From contig JAJEKV010000105.1 in NCBI GenBank assembly GCA_021234155.1, forward strand, positions 126,001 to 190,000: a stretch of 64,000 nucleotides of DNA. The letters are read 5' to 3'. The position numbers and the translations under genes were made by a program. Positions 25,000-37,159 of the stretch are shown piece by piece. Origin of the DNA: Isoetes taiwanensis (taxonomy: Eukaryota; Streptophyta; Lycopodiopsida; Isoetales; Isoetaceae). Below the pieces are notes generated by a model, which saw only the letters and a program-made list of their open reading frames with translations, ran no database searches and was not told the origin of the DNA. How positions within the stretch are numbered: position 1 is the stretch's first letter; each line of letters begins with the position of its first letter.

Positions 25000-26478
25000 A
25001 TCTTTACATGTTCCATTTGTTTTTGTTTATTTCCGAAAAAGCCGTCTTTACTTGTGGATCTCCAGATTGACCCATAGTAACTGCAAAAGGCCGTCTTTAG
25101 TTGCGGATCTCCAGATTTTTTCTTCCCAAACGAAAGAAAAGGACAGAATGAAAGAAAAGGACAGAAGAACTATCAATGAGGAAGAAACATTTGCAAGATT
25201 TATTTGCTCTGTCTCAGTCCCATAGCCAAAAGCAAAAACTTCTTTCCGCCCAATCGTAAAGAAAAAGAACTAAAGCCTCCTTTTACCCTTCGGCCACTCA
25301 AACCCTTCTATCTCAAGCCTAATCGCTTAGGATGAGCATCAAACATTTCTCTGACATAAATAGTAGCATCCATTCTAAATCCTCAGTCTCTTTGATTAAT
25401 ACCACAAAGACCCATCTTTGGGGGTTTATCAACATCGCTGCAGGATATAGTCGAAATGGATCACCAGATCAAAGGCAAAAATGATCAATCAATAGCTTAG
25501 GATCTTGCAAAAGCTGCCGCATCAAGAATAAACGGGCTACATCGATTTTTTTCCCCCAAAAAACATGCCAGCGTCTTTACCTATTTACGGCCGGATAAAA
25601 ATAAGGGACGTTCAACATCCGATCCACCGCTGTGCTCGACATTGAAAATTCCACATGGAGAATGCACAACGCTAAAAAAAGCCTCAAAGAATAAAACCAT
25701 AGCCCGAATATCCGCACATCTCACCCCCACCCCCCGCCATGGCACCGATTTACACATCTGCCATAGCTCGAAAGCGGAATAGAGAATACGCCGGAATAAC
25801 AGGGCAAGCTGATCGCAAGCTTCAAAATCTTCTAGTGTTTTCTGGAATTAGCATCATGTCGCCCGGAACAAATTATGTTTGTCAGTGACGGTTATAAATG
25901 CTCTGCCACATCATTCTTTAACAATAAATGATATAATACCACGTTTTAATTGATGAATTTCTTTGCACCTTCCTTTAAATCTAAATCAAAGGTCAAGATT
26001 TAATTTCCTCCATATCCGACGGTTCAGGCATGTGGTGCATGCCCTCATGCATGCCCATGCATGCCCCCCATCAAATCTGAGGGCTATAAATGCGTCACCT
26101 CAAGATTTGGACGGCCAGGATTGGTGTCTATATACACCTAAAGGGCGATGCCCCCCATCCGATATACCTATAGATATATCATTTGATAATAATAATGGCA
26201 TTTTATGATAGTTTGTGCGCGATTTTGACCGTTGAATTTTCTCAACTTATTTTCATCCCTTGATTTTGGCTTTGGGCGGTTTTGTTTGATAGGACGGGGC
26301 TCTCTTCTTCCCACAAATCTGGGCGTCTTCCATTGAGCCCAAAAAGTCTGATCATTCAGGCTTAGATTTTTTTTGTATTCGTATTCTTATTATGCAGGTT
26401 TCTCCTCACGAAGATGAATATCCGGTATTTTTGATGCAGATTTGTTGCTAGAAACAGGGGTGTTGTGAATAGGAAGCA
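25000..26478. other. AT-rich stretch without recognisable gene
   Basis: No coding sequence supported. There is a local duplication of GCCGTCTTTA(C/G)TTG(T/C)GGATC near 25041 and 25087, and at 26179 a second Helitron-5'-like motif. Confidence 0.5.
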
Positions 26479-27208
26479 ATGTCGGTTTTGGCCCAGCGAA
26501 ATAGCTCTGAAAACCTCATGCCTTCTTCATTCAATCCAGAAGACAAAGGGTTGCATCTAGCAGGCTCTTCTAGATCTTCCAGATCTGATCATTTGCAGCA
26601 AAATAGAGGTTCTTATGAAATGGGAAAAGATGCTATATCGTTAGATTGGGTTGACATTTCTTTATCAATTTGGCGCCAGTGTGTGATAAAGCCTGAATTA
26701 TGCAACGGTGAGATAGCTATGTAGTTTATATGTCTGTGTAGCTTTGGTAATTCCGGAACAAGGAGATATCAATAAGAGAATAAGAGCAACCATTTTTCTG
26801 CTCTTTCTGTTGAATCACGACCCAACTAGATGCAAAGCTGGTGCTCAGGTCAGTATATCATTCTTGTGATTTCGATTTAATTTTTTTTGCTTGATTTTTA
26901 GGTATTTTGTTCTGCCGTAATTCGACCTGACTTATCTTGGAATCTGTATGGCCTTTCTGCCTCTATTCCAGGTTAAATTGTCTGCATTCGGGTGAATGAT
27001 ACCTGGTCCATCGCAAATTGGTTGCGCAAGGGCAGATGGCTATGCAATGGTGAGATAGCTATGCAATGTATATATCTAATTCCGGAACAAGGAGATATCA
27101 ATAAGAGAACAAGAGCAACCACTTTTCTGCTCTTTCTGCTGGATCACAATCCAACTAGATGAAAAGCTGGTGCCCATGTCAGTATATCATTCTTGTGATT
27201 TCCATTGC
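26479..27208 (+). other. Unidentified plus-strand ORF with duplicated exon-like segment
   Basis: An open stretch at 26479-26724 begins MSVLAQRNSSENLMPSSFNP and is serine-rich. Starting inside it, about 170 bases (26701-26878) are repeated at 27043-27207. Both copies contain a reading GDINKRIRATIFLLFLLNHD..RCKAG followed by GTCAGTATATC, which resembles a splice donor. In the second copy the reading has a stop (AGATGA). This could be an exon duplication in a decayed gene; I do not know the family. Confidence 0.35.
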
Positions 27209-27929
27209 AAGGTCCCCATACAAGGGTCGTTTCTGAGAGTAGACACCATGACTATGCCATGCAGCTCCGGTTATACATTATTCTCCAGTTTACAAGTCCG
27301 ACACCCTGATTATGCCATGCCACTCCAGTTATGATTTATTCTCCAGTTTACAATATGCTTTAATATTTAAGCTGTATTCCATCTGCAAATGGATTTTACC
27401 AGTGATCATACTTCTCAAAATACTGTGGAGTACCATGCTCAGTTTCTAAATGCTGGCAAATGGGCCTAGCAATTCTCCATTGATTATTTGCTGTTGTGCA
27501 TAACAAGACAGGATCTCAGGCCACTAAAATCATTCTCTACTCAAATATAATGGAGGAAAAAGCTTATCTGCAGACATGTTTTTATGCTTTGCGTATGTGT
27601 TTGGGATGTTGATCTTGAATATGATTGATTTTATTTGGCATGTTCTCCAAAAACGAAGTCTGGTTTCTGGACGGTTGGCTTATTCCCACCATTTCTTTGC
27701 TTCCACAAATAATCCTGCATTTCTTGGAAGGCATTGCATGTCGGATCTTTTGTGCTGGCACAAGTATGCTCCTGTTTGCCTTAGATTTTTACACTGCAGC
27801 TACTATGTTCTAAAAAATCTATTCTATTCTATTTGAGAGCAGAGGTACTTTTGCTTTGCTCTCTTTAAATTATAGAGGTTAACTTGGGCTTATTATTTCA
27901 AATCATTTTACAGGTTGCAAATGTTTCCA

Positions 27930-28344
27930 AGGTTGTCCGGTTGCGTGATTGATCTGATGTTTATCTGGAGAATTAAAAAATGGGTCCCTTTGCTGAGAAG
28001 AACAGTCGGAACCTCTATAATCAGATTGGGCTTATGCTTTTCTATTTGAATTTCGTGAAGGCTCTATTGATGGCAATATCATTATTAGGGATGCTTGGTT
28101 TGTTTGCTTTTCACAAAGTCATGGGCCCCTGCTCCATGAAGTGAAGGGAATTGCCCTCCAACAAAACTCATCTTCTGTGTGCACTGAAGAAGAAGATCGG
28201 ACTTTAAGGCTCTGGCATGGGATTGTACATTTGGGCAGGTTAGTTGCTCATCTTTCTATAGTATTGCAATGCACTAAATCTCTTATTTGCCCTTGCTGGA
28301 TATATGCAGCAACAATAGCATTCCATGAAACTTCATTTGGATGA
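27930..28344 (+). other. Unrecognised plus-strand open stretch
   Basis: Around 28055-28245 one frame reads EGSIDGNIIIRDAWFVCFSQ, then SHGPLLHEVKGIALQQNSSS and TEEEDRTLRLWHGIVHLG, ending at a GGTTAGTT donor-like site. It looks like coding sequence by composition, but I cannot place it. Part of the decayed gene-like block at 26.4-29.1 kb. Confidence 0.3.
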
Positions 28345-28729
28345 GATATTTGATTGTACAATTCCAGGGCCGCAACCAACTTCCCATATTGCACACAACT
28401 CTAAAGCATTGTATTGTAAGCAAAACCACATAAATTACTGGAATGTCAAAAGTGCATCTTCCATGTGACCATGGTCAGAATGCACGGAGATCACGTTTCA
28501 AATGGATGCGAATAAAAGAATACTTGATTTACAGCAGTTGTAAGCTTGTTGTACTTGTGTTCTGCGCCTCTGAACAGGCTGCAGACAAAATGCTGCAGTG
28601 CTTTCCTTGTTTGCAACAAGTTTTTCTTCTAAAAGTTCATGTCACATTCTTGTTAAGTCATCTAGCACGTAATGACTTGAATGGCATAGTATAAATGGTC
28701 TGCCAAAAGACTAACAAATTCTGATATTA

Positions 28730-29165
28730 TATAGGTGTAGGAGTGCCATGTTGCTTTCAGTGGTGAAGCTTCATTCTTATATACTGTTTCCTCAAACGAC
28801 AGCTCCGAATTGATTAACCTACTTTCAATCTCCTTATCTGTGCCCTCAGAATCCAGTTTAAAAAGCTTGCAGTGCTTATGGGGAGATACTGGTTGTTCTC
28901 TCACATCATATTCTTCTTGTGCTTCAGCGGTATCATCTTCATGTTCTGCTGAATGCTTCGTCTTACTTGGAAGCAATGCGGGGCTTTGAGCAGGAGGCCA
29001 GGCAACAGTTCCAGAGGGAGAATAGCAGTTACTTGATGAGGGCGATTGCTGTGCTATGTGAACCCCACTTACAGATCCTGTCATGGTTGTTGTTTTGGGT
29101 GCAAAGAATTTTGAAATCACTGCCTGACCTTTGGTTCCAGCTGCATTTATTTGCTTGCTTCAGCC
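28730..29165 (-). pseudogene. Gene fragment with PCNA-interaction-like motif (possibly MSH3-type N-terminus)
   Basis: Minus-strand 29165-28745 is open and reads GTKGQAVISKFFAPKTTT, then a polar, serine- and proline-rich region and an acidic EHEDDTAEAQEEYD. QxxISxFFxPK fits the PIP box (QxxI/LxxFF) found at the start of several plant repair proteins such as MSH3. The MSH3 mismatch-binding domain that should follow is not visible. Whether this is part of a gene, a capture, or chance is open. Confidence 0.3.
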
Positions 29166-29239
29166 CATGGCGACGCTCCACGACCCAATTCCACTGCTTG
29201 CTTTGCCTGCCCCTGTATAATATCCATTGACCTCTTGAA

Positions 29240-29840
29240 GGCTCTTGTTGATGCTCATATCAGGTGCCAGCTTAGGCCCTGCAAGACATTTGATGAAGCT
29301 TGGAAATACCTTCATAATTCCTGTACACAGACTGGTCTAGGCAGACAGTCCATAATCAAGCAACAAATGGAGCAATTAACCTTGGATTCGTGTAAAGGGA
29401 TACAAGCTTATTTCTCTCCACCTCAAGACATTGAAGGAGGCTATAATTAGTGCGGGAAGTACTATATTACTATTAGGATAGAAAAGGATGTCAAGTGACA
29501 TATATGAGGTTCAAGAAGAGTTGGAGTGCCCTAGAAAAGCCAAATTAGCTCAACATCAATTGGCTCAACTTAATTTGGCCGTACTTGATCGCAATAAAGT
29601 GAAGCAAAAACAAGAAGATAAATCTAATGTCAAAGACAAACCCAAAGAAAGACAAACCTGAAGTTACTTGCTGACATTGTTGGCAGAAAGGCCATTTTAG
29701 GACCATAGTCTAAAAAGTTGTTATAGAGTTTTTATCATGATCAAGTTCTCAAACTGCTAATGCTATTTCAGGAACAACAGTTTATCTTCTATGTCCTTTC
29801 ATGGATATCTTAACTATGCAGATGACAGCTCATATAGTTA
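29240..29840 (+). pseudogene. Ty1/copia gag remnant with zinc knuckle
   Basis: The plus strand reads FDEAWKYLHNSCTQTGLGRQ, SIIKQQMEQLTLDSCKGIQA, the fold typical of copia-type gag (UBN2-like), then LAQHQLAQLNLAVLDRNKV and a lysine-rich tract, and near 29670-29710 C-stop-HCWQKGHFRTIV, a CCHC knuckle with the last cysteine lost. A later trace, QMTAHIVKV, recalls the protease region. Several breaks; no LTRs found. Confidence 0.6.
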
Positions 29841-30720
29841 AAGTCAGATCTGATACAAGCCATTCTGGGCAAGACTTGACTTCATAAAGGCACTCATCCA
29901 TAACCGTGTGGAAATAGCCTTAAGAAACATAAACAACTTCTTTTGAAAACATGTGGCATTAATGGATGCTCTAAAAATAGATAGGGCAATATATAATAAA
30001 AGTCAGATCTGATACAAACCATTCTGGGCAAACATTCCGAAATCCTCTTATTTGCAGTTTTAGAGAGAAACAAGAACTTGCAGTTAAGAAACATGAGCCC
30101 ACAAATGTGAAAACCTCCAAACACATTTTACGAACACATAGCTTTGTATATTTTTGAGTGCTTTTGGGAGAATCTAGCTCATCTCATCACCAACATATTT
30201 AACACAATATTTAACACGTTGAATAATGGCTTTTGTGTGTCTCAATGACTGAAATTAGATGGGAAAACAACATAGGAACTCCTTTGGTTTATTTTTTGTC
30301 ATATTAGATGTGATGTATACACTCGAGTTAAGAAGTAGTTTAATAATTAACTGAAAAAAGTGGGGAATAAAAGAAGTGCTAACCATCACGGGAAACAATG
30401 TATACACATAAAAGTCCTTTTCAATAGACATGGACATGGAATTTATTGGTGAACAATCACACATGTTGATTTAGGTTTATTTGGTTCGAAAATAAATATT
30501 AATACCAACTTTTATTTGGCAATTCATCACTAGAACCATTTATTTTATTTCCTTTTATTATTGCATGAATTTAGTTGCAAACTTCTATCCATGCATCACA
30601 TTTTATTGTTTGAAACTATACCTATACATGTTTCTCAACTTAAATCCACCATCTTTGTAGCTTAATGGAAATAACTTTTATAGTTTTTTAGTTGGATCAT
30701 CTTCATTAAATAACCAAATT

Positions 30721-31507
30721 GCAACCAAAATAGGCTACAAATTCTCTTTAGCAAACCACTATTTGGTTGTGCGTGGTTACATTGCCATGCATGACTATCA
30801 TGATATTATTGAAAAAAACCTACAAATTTGTCATGTGTCTACCTTATACAAAATTGTCATGTGTGCCAGCCTTATACATTCATGGCAAATTTGAGGGATG
30901 CCACAACTATACATAGCTAATTATACAATTAGATTGGCAAATATATATGTATAGAAATATGATGTTATGCCTTCAAATACAAACATAGGCTTCAATATTG
31001 AGTATGGATATAGGTATGTCTAATCACAAGACAATGACATATCTTTATGCAATCGCTTCTTGATGAAAAGCCACGCAATGCGGGGCACTTTCCTTGGCAC
31101 ATCAAGCAACCAAATTGGGCTACAAATGTTCTCTTGGCAAACAACTTATTTGTTTGTGCATGGTTAGAGCAGTTTATATTGCCATGTGTGACTATCATAC
31201 AATGATTGAAAGAATCTACAAATTTGTCATGTTTGTCTACCTTATACAAATTTGTCATGTGTGCCTACCTTATACATTCATGGCAAATTTGAGGGATGCC
31301 ACAAAAATACATAGCTATTTATACAATTAGGCTAAATATGCATTTGCCACCTGTTTGGCAAATCTGTTGTATAGAACAATGCCGTTATGCCTTCAAGTAC
31401 AAATGTACACTTAAATATTGAGTATAGAAATAGATTATGCCTAATCACAAGACAATGACATATCGCTTCCTGATGAAAAGCCCAGCAACGCTGGGCACTT
31501 TTTCTAG
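30721..31507 (+). repeat. Tandem 0.39-kb duplication ending in a Helitron-type 3' end
   Basis: Two direct copies begin GCAACCAAA(A/T)T(A/G)GGCTACAAA at 30721 and 31106 and stay similar to their ends. The second ends with a perfect hairpin GCCCAGC-AAC-GCTGGGC (31480-31496), then ACTTTTTCTAG (to 31507) followed by T. A short GC hairpin about ten bases before a terminal CTAG with host T next is the Helitron 3' signature. The first copy ends in a decayed version (GCCACGCAATGCGGGGCACT, near 31070). Confidence 0.65.
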
Positions 31508-31772
31508 TAAATATATATTCAAGGTTCAGAAGAATATTTGTTGGTTAAACTGCCATTTAGATGTTGGGCCATTGACTGCTTACCAGGTTTCTGAAATGGA
31601 AAATTAGATAGCATCAGATACCTCATCCCAACACTACTGAAAGTACAGAAAAAAAATTCCTTTTTCCTTCTTTTGAAAGGTGAGAAAAGTGAATATCTGG
31701 CTTAGAACCCTACAATCAATATAGCCTAGACGAACAATATGGCTGCTTCAAATTTGCATTCCTTCGCCTTTC
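31508..31772. other. Short spacer, nothing recognised
   Basis: AT-rich, no coding sequence or repeat that I can support. Confidence 0.5.
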
Positions 31773-31859
31773 TTACAGAGATAATCTACTTAAAATGGCT
31801 AGTACACAAATAAGGCAAAACACATTACCAAAAAGGAGGCTCAGACTATTAAAAGTTGC

Positions 31860-32000
31860 ATACCAAAATGAACTGCCATAAGCTGGCTGGAATGCAGCTC
31901 CGGTCTCTTCATCTTCTTGTTTTTTGAAGAGGAGGGGCTCCCCGAGAGGTGCAATACTAGAGTTGGGCATGATGATGCCTTCACTACCCTTTCTGGAACC
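31860..32000 (-). other. Possible single exon of unknown gene
   Basis: The minus strand reads GSRKGSEGIIMPNSSIAPLG, EPLLFKKQEDEETGAAFQPA, YGSSFW and then GTATGC, a possible donor. It is preceded by a pyrimidine-poor region, so an acceptor is not obvious. The peptide looks like real coding sequence; family unknown. Confidence 0.3.
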
Positions 32001-32099
32001 AGAACAAATACAAAGGGTAGAATAAGGAGCTGGCATATGTGTCCAAATTTTGTAAGCAATACTCTGCAACAATTACCAGACAAATAAGGATTTCTCCCT

Positions 32100-35000
32100 A
32101 TAAAAAATCACTGTTGCTCTGTTCTCTTGAAAGATCTGACTAAACCCTAAAATCCTTTCTTCCAGGAACCCTAAAGTAAAGGGTCTCGATACTTGCATGT
32201 GTTTTTGGGAGTAAAAGAAATAAGTTATTTGTGAAGGAATAAATATGCAATGTGAAACCATTGTAAAACCATAGATAATATGCCATTGCGTGCACTCTAG
32301 ATATACTGATTAGTATGCCTCGTGCAATACGCCCATGAAATCATATGAAAACCATGTCAAAAAGCGTATAAAATCACAAAAAAACCCTCTGTTATAATGC
32401 TAGATATTTAGATCAAGCTCTAATGGTGTCTACAGAATCCAACTCATTTCTTAATACACGTGAATAGGCTAGGCTTTAAGATACCATGACACTCGAGGTT
32501 TGGTTGTTGCGCTAAAAAGAGGTTTTCTTGGGCAGTTTTTTTTTTTTTCAAAACCATAGAAAATATCTAAGCGATTAAAAATAATGAAATGATAGTTAAA
32601 AAGCTCCACATCCCCCAATCCGAGAACTAATTCGGCTCCCAATCCAATTTGGCTCCCACATCCAATCTGGCTTTGGAAGCTGTCGGATTTTCAAGGTACC
32701 CTTTTTCCTATGCGGTTCTCATGTTGTTGGATTTGACAAATATCAGAGGGCTTTAGGGTGAGTTTTAAAGCGAGTAATTGTAAAAAGCATTTTTTCGAGG
32801 TAGGTCGATGGATCATCAAACCTTAGCCGATTAATGCATCTTGAGATTTAAAATTTTGGGATTGGATTTAGAGTTGGGGTTTTGAGCAAGCAGGAAAGGA
32901 TGGATGTTTGATTGAATCAAACCAAATACTATAGAGTCCTACTGCCAAGCGCATACATAACGACTTTCAGATTTGCCCTCTTATTCTTAAGCCCCGTTTT
33001 TTGAAAGAAAGAAGATATTTATTCATTAGATGGAAGTATTACAACATGTGGATCCCTCATGGATCAAATAGTAAGTACATAAGATCCCACACAGATCAAA
33101 TATCTTATCTGAATCTTCGATACTCAAAGGCCTCTCTCAACCTCTTCTTCTATCTAACTAGTACTACAGGGGAAATCACCTATCTCCCCAGCTAGAAAGA
33201 GTACTAGAGGAGATCTTATTCTTAAACTGCCAGATTTTGCCCTCTTATTCTTAAGCTGTCAGATTTGTCCTCCTATTCTTAAGTCGCCGCTAATTTCAGA
33301 ATAAAAGGTGAGATATGGCTATGGGCAGTCATTCATCTAAGCAGTTATTTTGGACTCTAATCTTCTTCAACTATCACAAATCTTCGGTCTGTGTCTTACA
33401 AATATGAAGAAGCTGTCCCGTAATTTTCTTTCTACTGCTCAGCTTGAAATTGGACATTGAAGTCGATCTTGGCCAACTTGTTTTTGGCCGGAGGCTGGCT
33501 CCCTCTTGCGACAGGGGCGTCTGCCATAGTATGACGGCAAGGGCTTTTCCCATAGCCATACTATTGGGGAAAAAAAAATTCATTGTTGTAGTGTGTTATG
33601 ATATTGTGAATGCCATTTTTTATTTTTTTTCAGCGCAACAGCCCAACCCTGAGTGGCATCTTAAAATAGCCGAACTATGGATGTAGGAAAATGTCACCCT
33701 AACTATCATCTCGCAGATTCTTGCTTTCAATCTATTCTCAATCCATTCTTACCTGCATTTATCTCAGGTATGAGGCATTTCGACACTACCACAGTAATTT
33801 CGACGTCAAATCATTCTAAGATCAGTTGTTTTGATTGGTGCTTCTTCCTGGTCTTCAATGATTGAAGAAGCTTACATTTTGATGTCTGAATCCAATCATG
33901 GTGTAGATTCAAGCAACTGAAGTTTACGTGGTTTAGAAGGACGTTTACAGAGAAGTTTTCAGTCTAAATCTAGATTTTGAGCAAAGAAGAGGTTATGCAA
34001 ACACGGTTCGGGCGGATTCTATTGGATTTGATGTGTCGCATATAACTATTATTATTTGCTTACTGCCTCACGCTGGTAAAGGATTCGATAACCCTCAAGG
34101 TCTATGTCTCACTGTGCTCCTACAATTTAATTTTCATTTCAGATTATAGCCCTTAAGGGACTTTTATAGTATTTTTTATGGGACATTGGAAGAACAAATT
34201 CCCATTGCATACACTTTCTTTCAAACAAGCAAAATTTGTCTTAGGTGATTGTTATGAACCTTCCAACCCAATGGGTTGGTGTTTCTATACCATGCACGCT
34301 TTTGTGTTGATGCATCATGGCACATAATCAGGCCATACATCATAGCCCTATAGGTACCCTTTCTACTTTCTCATACAAAACATTGTTTCTCAAACATGAA
34401 GAAAGACAAAATGCATAATGAAAGTGAGGTAAATACAAAAGGTTGGGAATGCAAAAGGGAGATGAATGATTTTACTGATGAGGCAAAGAAGAAGAGAGCG
34501 AGTTTTACAAAGGAGCACAAGGATGACAAAATAAATGATAACGTGTCTAAGTGGTTTCCTTTGTTGGTTTTTTTCTTTTGTCCACCTGACGCAATCAATC
34601 TGGCACTTCTCCGACACATAGTACACAACCGTCCTCAACACCTAAGAAAAAGATCGCCGGCCCAAAGCGAGCTCATACAAACACTGGGAGCCCACATCAT
34701 CGACAAAAAAGAACCGCTCAACAAAATTGACATTGCGATGGCAAAGAGGGAAGCGATTCATTCATTATGATTTACACATCGTATAAACCTCTTCTTAACA
34801 ATTACAATTTCAGAAACACAAAAAACAATACGAAATCCTCCAATAACTAACAAAACAGCATATAAGTATGAACTCATTAGCAAAAATGCCATAATCTCTA
34901 CTAATACCAAGTAACTAAGTTAAACATAAGCTGCCTACATTTAAACATACATTCATTACGCAATCTCTCATGTTCAAATGACACTTGCATAAAGCCCAAT

Positions 35001-35125
35001 AACTACCATACAACATCAACAACAACAGAAGCATACCATCAAACTCCAAGCATACCATCAACTCCACTAGACAATCGTGTCAAAATAAGCTCCGTGAATA
35101 TAACTTCGCTATCCCCACCCTAACC
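32100..35125. other. AT-rich stretch with little structure
   Basis: No supported gene. At 33000-33195 a T-run followed by AAAGAAAGAAGATATTTATT may be the tail of a minus-strand retroposon. A 124-codon plus-strand open stretch at 34396-34770 is lysine-rich and shows no family features. Short repeats of TCTTATTCTTAAGC occur at 32980, 33215, 33240 and 33270. Confidence 0.5.
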
Positions 35126-35177
35126 TTCACCCAGCGGGGTCTTTTTTGGCTCCCGAAATCGGGGTCTTCGGCGCCCG

Positions 35178-35514
35178 AAAATCGCTTAAGCGATTTTGGG
35201 GATGAAAGCGATTTTCCCGCCTGAAAAGGCCCCGCCGGAAACCGAAAATGCCGTGCGCCTCTCGAAAAAAGAAAAAAAAAAGCATAATCGGCTTAAGCGA
35301 TTTCAGCGATGGGGTCTAAGCGCCCCTGGCGGCCGCCGGGACTGCCCGCCGCGGCCTGACCCGCCCGAAGGCGAGCGGCACGGCAGCCGCCTGATCCAAC
35401 CGTAGGCCCCAAAAAATTGAAAACCCAAAATCGGCAAAGCAATTTTCCACTTCTTTGTTTTCACACCCGCGAAAAAATAAAAAATAAAAAAACCAAAATC
35501 GCTTAAGCGATTTT
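35178..35514. repeat. Left subterminal palindromes of the 9.77-kb element
   Basis: AAAATCGCTTAAGCGATTTT stands at 35178-35197 and again at 35495-35514, with a variant GGCTTAAGCGATTTC near 35291. Each is a 20-bp perfect palindrome centred on CTTAAG. Confidence 0.9.
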
Positions 35515-35911
35515 CATTTGATTGTTTCGACTTGTTTCCACTTCTCTTGTTCATTTCAGTTGGCGCTTCGTTTGCTGGTTCTCCCAAAGCTCATTTTGCA
35601 AGCGTTTTTAAGTTAATTTTTCAAGGTATTGTCAGTTGCAATTCCTATATTTATGGTTGCAGTAGTGGTAGGAAGTATTAGAATCGATAAAATGAGTATT
35701 AGAATCGATTACCTTTGGAAATTAATTTAGAAAGCAACGGTCTCCGTGTTTGCTTAGCCAAGAAAAATCTTGCATTCATAGCTGCTTCTTGTCAAGCTGT
35801 AGAGTTAACCAAGCCATCCTAGATCGACGTTTAGGCAATCCTGTTGCATAGTTGTGTGATTTTAGTTTTATTCCCCCCGGCAAGTTTTCTGCCAAATAGG
35901 ATGCCACATAT

Positions 35912-37159
35912 GGAATAGAATAGAATAGAATAGAATAGAATTGTTTTTATCGTCCATGGAGACCAATCGGCCTATGGGACCCAATAAAAAGCAGCAGCGA
36001 TCCCATTCTTGCCGGGATTAAAAAACCCCACCGAAGGGTTTTCGAGGGAAACCGTGGCGACAATAAGGCTGCCGACATCAATTAAATGGTTGACTGGGGG
36101 CATATCGAGCCCTCAAGTCCGTGCTTCTTCAATGTATGATCCGAGTGAGCTTACCCAAGTCGCGCCGATTATCATGTGTAGCGGCTCATCGAGGTCTAAT
36201 CAGCCCGAGCATAGCGTGTCCGAATCGATCATATGTTGGGCAGCTCGGAAAGTGTGACACTCATCCTCAACGGCCCCGCCCGCAAACACCGACAAACCCT
36301 ATCGACGTGGCTCCCCAATCCATTGACCTATCTCAATCAGGAGATGGTGGGCACTGCGGCGGAGAATGGAGGCGATATGCCCGCCGCTTTTTCATGGGCG
36401 CATGTAAACGAGGGTAGCGTTGTGGGCCTCGTTCTAATGTGGGATTTATGTGCTGCTTGTAATGTGTTCGTTTGACTTGCTCCGAGCCACGGAATCCCAA
36501 AGCTTGCCGGAGAAACAAGCATCAAGGTAACATCTCGGTACATCCCACGATCGCCTCTGTTTCTACCGGATGCACATGTGCTGGACATTCCATCTAGTTA
36601 GCCAATCGCACTCTTTTATCCTTCCAACAATTCTTGAGTCGTTGTGGTCCCATTGCCCTGATACGCCAAGCGCGTGTAGGCGATCATCATCCATATTTAC
36701 CACCTTCGGAAATAGACGGCGTGTCTATCATCAAGGGCGTTGCCGGTGAAGTGGGAAACTGTCTCTCGCAACAAAATTTGATATGGGACCGTGGATTTCA
36801 CTCCGAGTGCCCGTGCTAAGAAGGCCTTACGCAGACTGTTCTAAGTCGCTCCAAGTAGCAAGGGACACCATTGGGCCCCGGACTTCAACTCCGCACAAAA
36901 GAACAGGGCTCTACCAATACCCCCGAGCAGATGTGCTTGATGCCCCAATCATATAGTTACGCTTTCGTGGTTATTGTTACGCATTGCATAGAGTGCTTTC
37001 CACCGCTGCTACTACACGCAATCTTATGGAAGTGTCAAAGATAGTGTAGAAGGAAACCCACTCCCGTGATACTTGTAGGTGGGTGTCACCTCCACTTGTT
37101 GCCCTCGATAAGTGAATGAAGGGGCCTTGGATGGCTGAGGATGAGATTAGGACCACCTT
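35912..37159 (-). pseudogene. LINE family B 3' fragment, C-terminal part and (TATTC)n tail
   Basis: On the minus strand near 36550-36430 one reads VTLMLVSPASFGIPWLGASQ and, in other frames, pieces like the ORF2 C-terminus DACFISKLWDAS..HINPT at 61.76-61.85 kb. The 3' end runs CATAGGCCGATTGGTCTCC, GGACGATAAAAACAATTC and then (TATTC)n (35912-35940 on the plus strand as GAATA repeats). The same tail is seen at 54.80-54.86 kb. Heavily decayed. Confidence 0.6.

Noticed and set aside
34396-34770. A 124-codon plus-strand ORF as a gene
   Set aside because: Lysine-rich AT-driven composition, no recognisable domain, no promoter or splice context, and an equally long open stretch on the other strand.
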